Source: Thelonectria olida
Lineage: Eukaryota; Ascomycota; Sordariomycetes; Hypocreales; Nectriaceae
Assembly (NCBI GenBank): GCA_020736575.1
Contig: JAGPYM010000059.1
Span: 62,001 to 126,000 of the forward strand
Direction of reading: 5' to 3'
Length of the DNA stretch: 64,000 nt
Position 1 is the first letter of the stretch. Each line of letters starts with the position of its first letter. Below are positions 22,896 to 33,719 of this stretch, in pieces. The position numbers and the translations under genes were made by a program. The notes beneath the pieces are model-generated. The model did no database searches, had not been told where the DNA came from, and saw nothing but the letters and a program-made list of their open reading frames with translations.

Positions 22896-23410
22896 TTAGA
22901 GCCAGTTCTCATCACGGTCACTGAAGGCTTTGGACGCGATTTCCTCGGAGGATCTTTGTGGAAGGTGCCCGGTCTGGTCTTTCTTATCATCCCGATAAGT
23001 CTCGATGGCGGAGTGTATAATCTGGAAGAGCTGAGCCGTCTGACGAGTCTGCTCGTCTATCTGTTGACGATGTCGGGAATTCAGATTCTGGAGCATCCCG
23101 ATCTTTGTTTCTTTGTCGACCATGGAGCGCCGCAGTGCATCATTCTCCCTGCGCAGCTTGAGTATCTCTTGTTCGAGGGACGCGAGGATGTCACTTCCTA
23201 GCTAGGCCTACAGATTGACATAGCCGAGTGGGTTCCTCTGAGAGAGCGGCTGGGATGGGGCGACTCCCGTCCGGGGAGACATCCGGTCCTGAGCGGACTG
23301 AGGAGGGAAGGGTAGTAGCTGCTTCTCGTACATAGCCAGGAAGGATGTGGTGTGGGCAAGCGAGTTCGTTTGGACTTGGAAGGCCACATTTCATACATGT
23401 ATGAGCTGAA
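22896..23410 (-). pseudogene. coiled-coil protein gene with two CAG-to-TAG type stops
   Basis: One minus-strand frame reads on from about 23395 (NVAFQVQTNSLAHTTSFLAM) through a Pro/Ser-rich part to NPLGYVNL, then TAG-GCC-TAG (23208-23202), and then a long heptad coil (SDILASLEQEILKLRREN, then RHRQQIDEQTRQTAQLFQII) ending at 22896. Reading both stops as Gln gives a perfect continuation of the coil, so they look like CAG-to-TAG changes. A CCTTTTCAG just upstream could be a 3' splice site, and a TGA lies at the start of the open part. The family is not recognised. Confidence 0.55.
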
Positions 23411-25764
23411 AAGGTTTAAATAAGTTACAGAAAGCAAAGCGATCAGACCGAGTGGGCGCCGAGCTGCGGTCTCGTGGGCACGGACCTCCCGTCTTGAGAG
23501 AGACACACCAGGGTGTGAGATATGATAGCGCGATTTAGTGGGAAGCCTCGTCGCTGGCTACGTACAGGTGTAGTCCGCACTCCAGGGTCTCGATATTGGT
23601 GTGATAACATCGTAATGCATTGTACAGATTAATTTGTAGAATGGGTGGCGGGGCCCAGTCACGGCATCCCGAGTTGAGAATGGGACACCTCCAGTAGCTG
23701 CTCGAACAGCATCCTGAAATCACACACACCTTAGTTTAGGGTTGTTGGCAGAAAAAACATCAGAAAATGAAATATACCTTTGCAATACCATCCTCTACAA
23801 TATTTCTGTCTTTGCGTGGTCGAATTTCACCGCTAAACGCATGCCGACGGGATATGAAGTCCGTTGTAGCTTAGAATCCCAGTACGATGCCCGCTATTCG
23901 CATGGTGGCAGCATGCCAAGTAGTCCACGTGGACCCGCATTCGTTTCCCCAACGGCCATGCGAATGCTCTGGCTGCTGTAGGTAGTGTATAGCGTCGTCT
24001 CCCTACCTGGAACAGGAGTAGCTGTGTGCGGGCAGCAGCACCTAATTGGTCCGGCATTCACCGGGTGTCTCGATGGGGAAGAAACCCGTGCGCGCGGTTG
24101 ACAGAATACATCGCCTGCACCGTGGAAGTCACTCCAGGGTTGTAGAGGAAATATTCTATGAATCTTCCCCCATAAAGGGCAAAAAAAATTTCAAAAAATA
24201 GCTGAGTTTATATTTACTGATTTTTGCCTTTGTTCATTGATTGGCAAGAAATTGGACTTTTTGAAGGGTTCCTATGGGGCCCCCGGGCGAAATAAATTCC
24301 ATTCCATGGGCCGGCTGCACCCCGTTGAACCGAGAGGCGAAACAACCAAGTGGCGAGAATGACCAATCAACGAAACTCAAAGTCTGTCCGTGCACGTTTC
24401 ATTAAACAGCCACACCTGCGAGAGACAAATGCTACCTCCTTCTTCTACCTTCTTTTCCTTCACCTGCGTTTATGCCAAGCTCCAAGAGGCTATCGGATCG
24501 CCACAACAAAGACAGTCGTAGAATTCTACTATATTCCGCCAGTAGCAACGAGTTCATCCGGACGTATATTGGGCATATGACGAGACGGCAAGATCATGGC
24601 TTCGGCCTGCCGCGAGATGAACTGAATCCTTCATGAAATTGGTCGAGTGGCTTATGATACCCCTGTCGTCACTGCCTGAGAATGCTCCCCGCGTAAGCAT
24701 GGGGAGGGAAGTTCCGTCCGTATTCCAAGCACAATTGCCACTCGTACACCTCATTCATCTTTCTATATGTCATAGAGCCATCACAAGTGCTCTCCTTTTT
24801 TAATCATCCGAGTTGATAAATGACAGGCAAAACGATTCTTCTTCTCCTCACCAATGTTGAGCACGGGCCAAGTGAACCTCTTGCCAACCGCTTAACCACG
24901 CGCCCCCGGTCCTCGCCACAACTGGTGCGCATGTCTCAAGTGCCGAGCTCCCGACGTCACGTCAGCGCGGTGATTATGACCTGCCTTCACACATAGACTG
25001 GCGAAGAGAAATGGGCGACCGTCCGCCGCCAGCCCATTGCGTGTTGAGGCGTCTGTGAAGATGGACATACAGCTGCGTCATTTGAAGTCGAAGCGGCGCC
25101 TTCCGCCTCGTGCCTGCACGAGTTTATGGACGGCTGTAGAGCGGTGTGAACGTGATGGAGGAAGGTGATATAGAGGACGAACGAACGGGAAGTGATGGTC
25201 GTCGAGATAGACTCGCCGATCCGCAGGGACAGGCGTGAGAGAGGGGATCCTAAGGGCATGACTTGGCAGGCCAACAAGCACGCCCCGCTCTGCCATGATT
25301 CGACCCTTGCCAGCATGACAGAAGTCTCCACGTCTCCCACCAAAGCGAGGCCGGCTACGACTCCACTGACCATCCTTCATCTACGACTCCTGTTGTCGAG
25401 ATTATAAGTACGCTTAGGGAGGTGGAGGGCTGAGCTGCCCCTTTGACTTTGCTTTTGGTTGGTGGTTGATAACCCTCAGATAAAACACCGGCTGAACGCG
25501 AGTACAGGGCCGAAATGGCAAACTCGGGCTACTATCAAGAGCCCAGCAAGGGGCTTCTGAAAAAATTGCCTTGCGAGATGGCCATCGAAGGTTTGGCAGG
25601 GAGTTTCGGCGGGGGCGCCCATCTCGATCCGTCGCTTGACAACGGTAGGCTTTTGGGCCCACAAACTCGGGCTGCGGGGAGGGAAAGCCGGAGCCGCAGA
25701 AACAAAGGGAGAATTGATTATCATCAGTCGATGGCGAGGGTGTGTGAGGTATGTGAGTGTGAGA
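23411..25764. other. intergenic, no gene recognised
   Basis: Short ORFs without motifs. A stretch at about 25086-25145 resembles one at 9597-9655 (both start GAAGCGGCGCCTTC), suggesting a further dispersed repeat. Confidence 0.4.
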
Positions 25765-26090
25765 GCTGGAGATGAGTGGGTTGACCGTCTGTATCACCAG
25801 ACGTTAGGGTGCATTAGTTTAAACGGTGGCGAGCGGCAGCAAAATCGAGGACGGATCGAGATAGCAACCGAGACACTTGACGAGACGAAGATCAAGCAAT
25901 GCTGTCCGTCATGGTTGTCAATGAGGTCCCTGGAAAACCCCACAGCTCACCCTGCCCATCGGTACAACCACCAGCTCAGGCCAGAGGACGATCCATCCCA
26001 GACGGCCGGACGATCAGAGGTTGATGAGCCGCAGGGACACGGCGATTCTCGCAAGTGGGATGCGCAAGAGTAGACACGCCAGCGACGTTA
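25765..26090 (+). repeat. direct repeat copy 1 (about 320 bp)
   Basis: Begins GCTGGAGATGAG and ends CGCCAGCGACGTT. It is highly similar to 26968-27287 over its whole length. Differences include two 3-bp indels and one 1-bp indel. On plus it lies in an open frame with the words LYHQTLGCISLNGGER and RSLENPTAHPAHRY. No known family was recognised. Confidence 0.8.
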
Positions 26091-26967
26091 GTCGAGTTGT
26101 CTACTCCGTGGATGGGGATGTGATGAGTGCCTTCGCGCTGGGACAGAGATAAGATGTCCAGACTTTGGCAGCAGCGTGCAGGCCCGCGTTGTGTGATTGC
26201 ATCATTGTCGCGGATCAGATGCGCAGCGGCCGTGAGGGCAGACGAGATGACTAAGTCCTGGTCAGATCAACATGGATAGATGCGATCCGCTGGAAGCAAG
26301 TACCTTCTGTAAAATACCACTTCAGGGACCGCAGCCACTAAAAATTCAATCTGAATCCACCTCCGTGGCAGATGGAGCGGCTTTCACATGTCACTGTTGA
26401 GATCCGTGGTTTAACGGATCAATGGCTATTCCGATCCATTGGTGGCTGGGATGTAGATGTCTTCATGTCAATAGCTTCCGCTAGTTAGTGCTAGTCTTTT
26501 TCTCTTTCAAACAACACAATATGCTCATTTCAAAAGTCACGACGCCTTCATTTTTATCGATTCCCGATGACCGGATGGCGCTGACGGGATGTGATGGCAT
26601 CGCTTGCTCTTCAGTTCATGCTCACCCATTCATTTCCAGGCATTTATTTGCTCAACATCGTTTATTTTGCCCCGAGACCACATATCATCCGTATGTCCTG
26701 TTACTGTCATCTGGTGTTGCCACAGGGCCGGCCCGATGCCCCTGCTCTACTCCCCGCAAACCAAAATTCAGAGCCCCCCAAAGGCCAAGAGATGCTCTTA
26801 CGCGGGAACTCACAAGATGAGGATGATATAACTAGATGGGTATCACACGGTAGTCTGATGCCTTCCACTGTTAACCGGCTGCGTGACCCAGTGTTTGCCT
26901 GCCCGTGATAATGGAGAGACTATCTGCTCGTGAAGAAATGTTAGGGACTGTGTTCCCCCCTTTTTGC

Positions 26968-27287
26968 GCTGGAGATGAGGGGGTTGTCCGTCTGTATCAC
27001 CAGACGTTAGGGTGCATTAGTTTAAACGGTGGCGAGAGGAAGCAAACTCGAGGATGGATCGAGATAGCAACCGAGACACTTGACGAGACGATCAAACAAG
27101 GCCATCTGTCATGGTTGTCAATCAGGTCCCTGGAAAACCCCACAGCTCACCCTGCCCATCGGTACCACCAGCTCAGGCCAGAGGATGACCCATCCCAGAC
27201 GGCCGGACGATCAGAGATTGATGAGCCACGGTGGACCCGGCGATGCTCGCAAGTGGGATACGCAAGAGAAGACACGCCAGCGACGTT
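26968..27287 (+). repeat. direct repeat copy 2 (about 320 bp)
   Basis: Same unit as 25765-26090. Its right end (GACGTT, 27287) is exactly where the LINE reverse transcriptase on the minus strand stops matching its family, so it abuts or truncated the LINE. The intervening 26091-26967 holds no recognised gene. Confidence 0.8.
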
Positions 27288-29110
27288 CCGCTGATCGTCG
27301 CTTTCTCACTCCGAAGTGGTTTGTCGGTAGAAGCCCGAACGCCTCGACCGTGTAGGAGATCCTGTCTGCGATGACTGCTTCGAGAATTTTCCCCGTGGAC
27401 AGCAGCGAGATCGGTCTCCATGTCTTGGCTACCGCGTAGTCTCCTTTGCCAGGCTTCTTGAGCGGAATGATCTTGGCGCTTTTCCATTGGTCTGTTAGTT
27501 CTCCGTCCATCAACGACGTTCGAAACAAGTGTAGTACCCGGTCTTGAACCACTGGCCAAAGCTGTTTCCACACCATTGCCGGTAAACCGTCCTCTCCAGG
27601 TGCTTTACAAGCTTTTGCCGCCATGATCTTTTGCTCTACCTCATCTAAGGCTATGTACGGCATCTCTACTTCCCTCCGTTAAGGTCGAGGACCCTCGGCT
27701 TCGATGACTGTCGGTAGCGGTGGAAAGAATATGCTGAGCAGCTCCTCTGCTTGTTTTGCCTTGTCCCTTGTTATCGTCCCATCCGCCCTCTTGAGCGATG
27801 GAACCTTGTCGCCCACTGCGTGGCTCCTGGCTTTAGATACCTTGCCGCCTGCTAGATATTGGCTCCGTCCGCTAGAAAGTCATCCCAGTGTGCCTTCTTC
27901 TGCCTCTTGATCGCGTCATGATACTCTTTGGCCGTTTCTTTAGCTTCCGTTTTAGATCAGGCGTTCTTTGACCTCTTCGCCGCTGCGCTCTCGCCTGGTT
28001 CCTCCAGAAGGTGTCTGTCCGTCGGAGTTGCGTCAGATCCGTCGTCCACCACCTCCTCGCGTACGGGGTTGGTTTTGCTACAGGTACCAGTTTGTGGATG
28101 GCTTCGAGGATGACTCCCATGAGCCTGTCTGGTTGGGCTTGTACTCCGCCGTCGTACAATACAATACAATTTATTACGCCCGGCGGCTTGTTTTAGCCGA
28201 AAGGGCACTTATTACTAATGCCTCTTCCACCCTCGCCCTAATCGCTGTCCACAGTGCGTTCTTGAACAATGTCTTTCGCTAACCGGCCTTTCCGGTACCT
28301 CGAGGTCAAACTCGGTTCGGATTGCTCTGTGATCGGACCCGTGTTCCGTCAGATGGATACCACAAGTTGCGACTTCCTCTGCCAACTCGGCCGATGCAAG
28401 CGCCAAGTCAATCATGCTTTCTCTCTCGGTGCTCTCCCACGTCTTTGTCCCTCTAGGAAGAAGACTGAGTAGACCATAATCCTCCACAAGACCGATAATC
28501 GGCTCTGCCTCGCCTTATCTCCTGTCTGTCACCTCTTCTCCTCCCTAGAGGAGATTGTAGCGGTTGAAGTCTAGCTACGATCACATCCATCCTTCTCCCA
28601 GTTGCATTGCGGAACGTCATTATTTGAGCATGGAGTGTCTCCACTGTGGTCAAGAGGGCCTCCTCGTTCTGCCCTTCCACATACACCGAGATCACCAACA
28701 CATCTCTATCCGGGAGTCGCAGGATCGCCCCCGAAGTCTGCCGATTGTATCGGAACCTGATCCGCGTCTAGGTCCCGTCGTATCCATAGTATGCTACGGA
28801 TCGGCCATTGCGCATCTTGTGTCCGCGTTGGCATCATCTTGGTCTAATTATTATAGCTATTCGGTGTTGTCACCCACTACGCCGTCCATCATTCGTTGCA
28901 TACGGTTCAGCAACCGCCGACACTGCGTACTGTTGAAGGTCCCGATCATTCATCATACTTAGTTGTACCACATCTCTCTTCCATATGTTGAGCTGTAGTA
29001 TCCGCAACAGTGTGTGCATTATCCTATGGCTTTCGTGCCCGATAGTTCCGGCTGAACACTTCGTACGGTCCCCCGCAGGTGACGCATTTCGGCTCTGTAA
29101 CCTAGCATTG
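27288..29110 (-). pseudogene. LINE (Tad-clade) body: ORF1 end, endonuclease, part of RT
   Basis: Reading down the minus strand from 29110: a zinc-knuckle piece of ORF1 (KCVTCGGPYEVFSRN), then an AP-endonuclease-like region in several frames (LVISVYVEGQNEEALL; IHLTEHGSDHRAI, the conserved SDH of the endonuclease), the linker (RRWWTTDLTQLRR, NQARAQRRRGQ), then the N-terminal RT motifs (APGEDGLPAMVWKQLW, KIIPLKKPGKGDY, WRPISLLSTGKILEAVI, FGVRKRRSAE). Matching stops abruptly at 27288. Several frameshifts and stops occur, including ANI-TAG-Q where a Trp is expected, so it is dead. The RT catalytic YADD region is missing. Confidence 0.82.
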
Positions 29111-29246
29111 GCTTATTGACGCACGACAATTATTTCCTCCACGGCTTGTGGCACACTACATGTCCATTACCTACGACCTTTCTTATCCCGCAAATGTCTT
29201 CCACAACCAGCTGGCCCACCCTCTGCAGTGGGTGGCACCAGAATTC

Positions 29247-30890
29247 CAGACTAATAGTCAGACTAATAGTCAGACTATTGGTCTGACTGTAGGGTAGTTT
29301 CGTGGCTGAGGGTGCAATCACCAGCCACTGTCAACCTAATTCTTCTCACTAATTCGGTAACGCCACCTCACCCTCTTCCTCGCCGACTTCGCTGTTTCGG
29401 CCATATCATTAATCTGGCCGTGATGGAATTTCTCATAGGAAAGCGACCACCCACGACTACCATGGACCGTCCGACGAGGAAGTTGAGCAATGGAGAAAGC
29501 GAGGGGCGATAGGCAAACTTCATAATATCGTCGTCTACATTACTTGGAGCCCCCAGCGGCTTCAAGCGTTCACCATCCTTAGCGACGGTCTTAGGTTACC
29601 GCGTGATAACGACACTCGTTGGAATTCGTGGTACAAAACGGTCGAATGGGCCCTGAGGTCTAAGGTCAGGCAAGCTATCACCATCTTTTGTGCGCAAGAG
29701 CCGGCTCTGCAACAGGATATCCTGACTCCTTCCGACTGGGCAACTTTGACCGAGACTTGCAAATTTCTCGAGCCGTTTCAAGATGCCACAATAGCCAACG
29801 AAGGCAATCGAAATTCCATATGTGACGTTCTGCCAACTATGGATTATCTTCTTCATCACATTGAGACGTCCAGGGAGATCACCGCGGCTCCCCACTTGGC
29901 GACCATGATGGAGACTGCCTGGGCCAAACTAGCCGACTATTATGAAGCGACAGAGGATTCTCCAGTATATTCAGCAGCAACGGTCTTAAATCCCTCGCTC
30001 AAGTGGGCATACATGGAGAAGACTTGGGAAGATAAGAATGAATGGATCGAGAAGGCTAAAGCTCGTGTAGAGCAGCTGTGGAGCAAGACATACAAGCCAA
30101 CCACACCCAGTCCCATTCTCTGTCAAAGCGGTGGACCAGAACCCACTACGAGACGGCCGAATGGATATAAGATCTGGATGAAAGAATAAAAGACTACGAT
30201 TTTGAATATGGATGATGACGAGTACGAAGTATACTGTCGCGAACCTGTGATGATGGTATCGGATCCTTTGAAATGGTGGCTCGAACTGGCTCAGCGAAGA
30301 AGATTCCCTAACCTGTCCTTGATGGCCATCGACATTCTATCGATTCCGCCTATGTCTGCTGAGACAGAGCGACTCTTCTCCAAAGCTAGACTGACAGTGA
30401 CCGACCAGCGAGGATCTATGAACAATGAAACTTTGAATCTTTTGGAATGCCTACAATCCTGGGACATGAGTGCCCTGATAGCCCAGTCGGAAGTAAGTTT
30501 TCCATTCTGCGAGATGTACATACCATTTTCTAATTAATGAATTCTAGCATGGCTACGTTGCTCCGGCAGCTACAGATGGTATGCCTGATGTTTAGGAACT
30601 TTGTGGGTAGGCTGGCGGAAGAGACATGATCAGGTAGTAGTGTACCGGTATTAGTTATATGGTGGGTAGCTTGGGGCCAGAGGTAGAAGGGAGAGCTAGA
30701 CGTCGTTTATGAGGTCTAGACTATTAGTCTCGACTGTAGTCTGTATTGTAGTCTGGTCTAAAGGCGACAGACGGACTAATAGTCCAGTCTGGGCATTTCG
30801 GCTAGACTGCTGGTCTAGTCTGACCAAGTCGGACGGACTAAATGGACGGTCTGGGGAGTTTAGACGGACTGATTGGACTATTGCGAGCAC
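29247..30890 (+). mobile_element. hAT-type DNA transposon relic with subterminal repeats
   Basis: A decayed hAT transposase is bracketed by clusters of short related words. On the left (29247-29295) CAGACTAATAGT, AGTCAGACTAATAG and TCAGACTATTGGTCTGACTG occur; on the right (30718-30885) AGACTATTAGTCT, GACTGTAGTCTG, GGACTAATAGTCC and ACGGACTGATTGGACTATT. Such subterminal repeats are typical of hAT ends. I could not define exact ends or an 8-bp target duplication. Confidence 0.6.
29380..30537 (+). pseudogene. hAT transposase, broken
   Basis: The middle and C-terminal parts are present: RLRCFGHIINLAVMEFL in one frame, then after a frameshift near 29460 a long stretch containing WRKRGAIGKLHNIV, DNDTRWNSWYKTVEWAL and AATVLNPSLKW. 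After a stop at 30187 comes the hAT dimerisation region (WWLELAQRRRFPNLSLMAID, IPPMSAETERLFSKA, LLECLQSW), ending at about 30537. The N-terminal BED finger and the first catalytic Asp region are missing. The family matches the type of the element starting at 63.2 kb, but they are not copies of one another as far as I can tell. Confidence 0.8.
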
Positions 30891-31233
30891 TGGCCTACAT
30901 CCACTGCTATACCACTAGCACCAGCAACTACTCCATCACATTTGTCGTCCCCTGCGCTCTCGATACACGACTTAGAATGCCGTTGTGCAATATGCCAACC
31001 CCCTTTCATAACTAACTAGAGGACCACTTTACGAAACCCTCTTACCACCGCCATTGCACGACACTTACACGACGTTGCAGACGTCAGTTCTCACGATCGT
31101 AACTTGGAGAATAGCGTTCAAGCACACTTGCTACTACTAACTGCCCATATGATCTCGTGGCTGCCTGAAGCCGTGATCTAGCTCATACTGGCTATGTTCT
31201 AAATATACTTCTGCAGTAACTTGTTCTTGCGCT

Positions 31234-31700
31234 CTAGCTTCTCGTGTTGCTTCTCAACTGCCTCGACGCGTTTAAAGACGAGGAGTAGCGAGTCGTGCAA
31301 GGCCTTGGCGGGCCTAGATCGCCAGCAACAACCGTACTTAATGTGGCCCACAACATAATACCCCTCAGCAGACATATACTGTCCCTGGCAGATTTCACTG
31401 CAGCCTCCACTAGCTGTCGTAATTCAGTGCGCATTTCATGGCCCAAGGCCTCAATATCCTCGCTTGTCATCCGCGGGCTCATGATTTCGTGGGCCCGCGT
31501 GAGGTCGTGTTGGGCTGAGGCGTAGAGACCTTGTGAATGCTACAGTACATAATTGGTAACGTGACTCCAGCTTAGCTTTTTCGCACTTGGGCAATTGGGC
31601 GGCCATGTGCCGGCGTCACAATGAGCTGAACATCCAGGCATCATCATACCTCTCGTCAGTCATTTTTGGATCTGCCGTCATGGCTGGCGAATTTTCGGGT
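31234..31700 (-). pseudogene. fragment of a small helical protein gene
   Basis: Minus strand: a short Met-starting segment (MTDERYDDAWMFSSL), then PKCEKAKLESRYQL, then after a frameshift GLYASAQHDLTRAHEIM and TSEDIEALGHEMRTELRQLV. These are amphipathic helical stretches. I do not recognise the family. 30900-31233 and 31700-32128 hold nothing else I can support. Confidence 0.3.
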
Positions 31701-32128
31701 CAGAGTGACATCAGCTCTCTGCTGCTATAACCAGAAACTGCCCGCATCCGCGGCGCCGAAAACTTGACTAGTTCTAGTAACAGTCAGCGCAGATCGTGTG
31801 AGAAAACATCGAGAAAGCCAAGCAAATAAAGCTTTTGGACAAGCCCGCATGCAGGAGTGCATCCCGTCCAGACATGGATACGACGAGAGTATTGTCTCCG
31901 CGACGCGAGATGAAATGATGCCGCCCTGACTTGTGAAGAGTGATCTGAATTGAATAGTCGACGGAACGATACAATCCCATCACTATGGACTCTCGATGAA
32001 AATTAAAATTGGGGCTATGTAGGGGCAGTACTGTGGCGTCATCGTCCTTTCACGCGCCTCTCCCCAATTTGTCGACCGGCACGTAACCGCCTCAACCACC
32101 CGCCGGCCACATAACATGATAATGTCAG

Positions 32129-32156
32129 GTGCCTACTTCGGGAGCTAAGTAGGCAC
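32129..32156. repeat. perfect 10-bp hairpin
   Basis: GTGCCTACTT (32129-32138) and AAGTAGGCAC (32147-32156) are exact inverted copies around 8 nt. It lies just upstream of the LINE fragment. Confidence 0.7.
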
Positions 32157-32175
32157 GAATTGTTAGTATAGAGAG

Positions 32176-33689
32176 ATGCGGGCTATATTGTCACATCACA
32201 CCCCCACACCGGAGCCGCATGGGCCCAATTTTAAAGGCCCCACCACACAAGCGAGAATCATCGTTAGGCGGTGGGACCTTTTAGCTTTCATTGCTCCAGT
32301 TAGCAGGGTTCAGAGAGCGGGAGCACAGGCAATTGTTGGGACGTTTAGTACAGTGGCCACAAGCGTGGCGGAAGCAGAAGCTCATATCGTATCAGCGCAA
32401 CAGCGGTTCTGGAAGAGGGCAATCAAGATGTGGACGGATATCCACACATTGCCCGATACCAACCCCCTTCGCAGGACGACATCCCGCATACGAGCGTTCC
32501 GACGGTCTCACCGGTCACCACTCTACCAGGTAGCAACGGCACTCGGCGACGTGCCAATGGAGGAGCTGGAAACTATCCAACCGTTCACACTGGCCCCATG
32601 GCAAGAACGAGTGGAAACTATTACCGATGAATCGGCAACAAGAGATTCAAAAGCAGGCTGGGCCATACGCATCGCGGTGAGCAGCTCGGCGAGGAACGGT
32701 GTAGTGGGCGCGGGCGGAGCTATTCAATTTCCAGTGTCGATGAGAGGTGGCTCGAGGCTTGAGACCTTCTCGTTTACTCTTGGCATGAGGGCGGAACAGA
32801 ACCCATACAGCGGAGAACTGGCAGCGATGGAATATGCTTTGAGGCGAGCTCTGCCATACTTCAAATATCGCTGCGTCTCACTGATGAAACAAAAAGGGTT
32901 ATGTAGTGATCTTGAAAGGTCTAAGTTACATGTGTCTGTGAGGAGCACGGCTCACTACAGAATATCCACATCCCAGCCACCAGCAGATTGGACCATCTTA
33001 GTCATACGGTCTCAACACTCACTGATCACGAGCAACAAAGCAGCGGCGCTCTCACTCAAGCAGCCGCATCACCAATCCGGGCAAGACTACATACGTTGCA
33101 TTTACAACTTGATTGACGAACTGCGAGAAGATGGAAATGTCGTCAAGGTTCTGTGGATACCCGCAAGGAGGAAGCTCGGAAGGCAACACAGCATGGAGCC
33201 ACTCCTGAAGTACAGCTCCCCAGCATGCGGTCGACGACGCTCAGAATCGCACGATCGAAAGTCAATATTGATGCGGCATTGCCAGAAAAAGTTGGCAAAC
33301 ACTCCAAGCGAGTAGATACGGCACTGCCGGGCAAACACACCAAGCAACTCTATGACCAACTGTCATGGAAAGAGGCTAATGTGCTCGCTCAGCTCAGAAC
33401 GGGCATGGCAAGACTGAACGCATATCTGTTCCACATTAAAGCGGTACCATCGGACCAGTGTGATTGTGGACAAGCGAGAGAGACAGTTGAACACTTCCTC
33501 TTCCGATGCCGAAAGTGGACAGCACACCGTACAGAAATGCTTCAATGCACTGACACCCGGAGAGGTAATATCTCCTTCTATCTGGGAGGGAAGTCACCGT
33601 CAGACGAGCAAAAGTGGCGGCCAAACTTGGAAGCTGTGCGAGCAACTATCCGGTTTGCATTGGCCACAGGCCGCCTTGATGCAAATTAA
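32176..33689 (+). pseudogene. LINE (Tad-clade) ORF2 3' end: RNase H and zinc knuckle
   Basis: Family homology starts at about 32300 (RVQRAGAQAIVGTF), passes the linker (WTDIHTLPDTNPLRR, RSPLYQVATALG), the RNase H domain (SFTLGMRAEQNPYSGELAAM to LWIPA) and, after one frameshift near 33160, the C-terminal part with a Cys-His knuckle (CDCGQARETVEHFLFRC). The stop is at 33687-33689. The EN and RT catalytic parts are absent: a 5'-truncated copy, as LINE insertions often are. It would act as an RNA-cleaving domain during target-primed reverse transcription. The next base block is the left end of the Hop element. Confidence 0.85.
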
Positions 33690-33719
33690 CCAGACACAAA
33701 CTTGAACACACACTCACCC

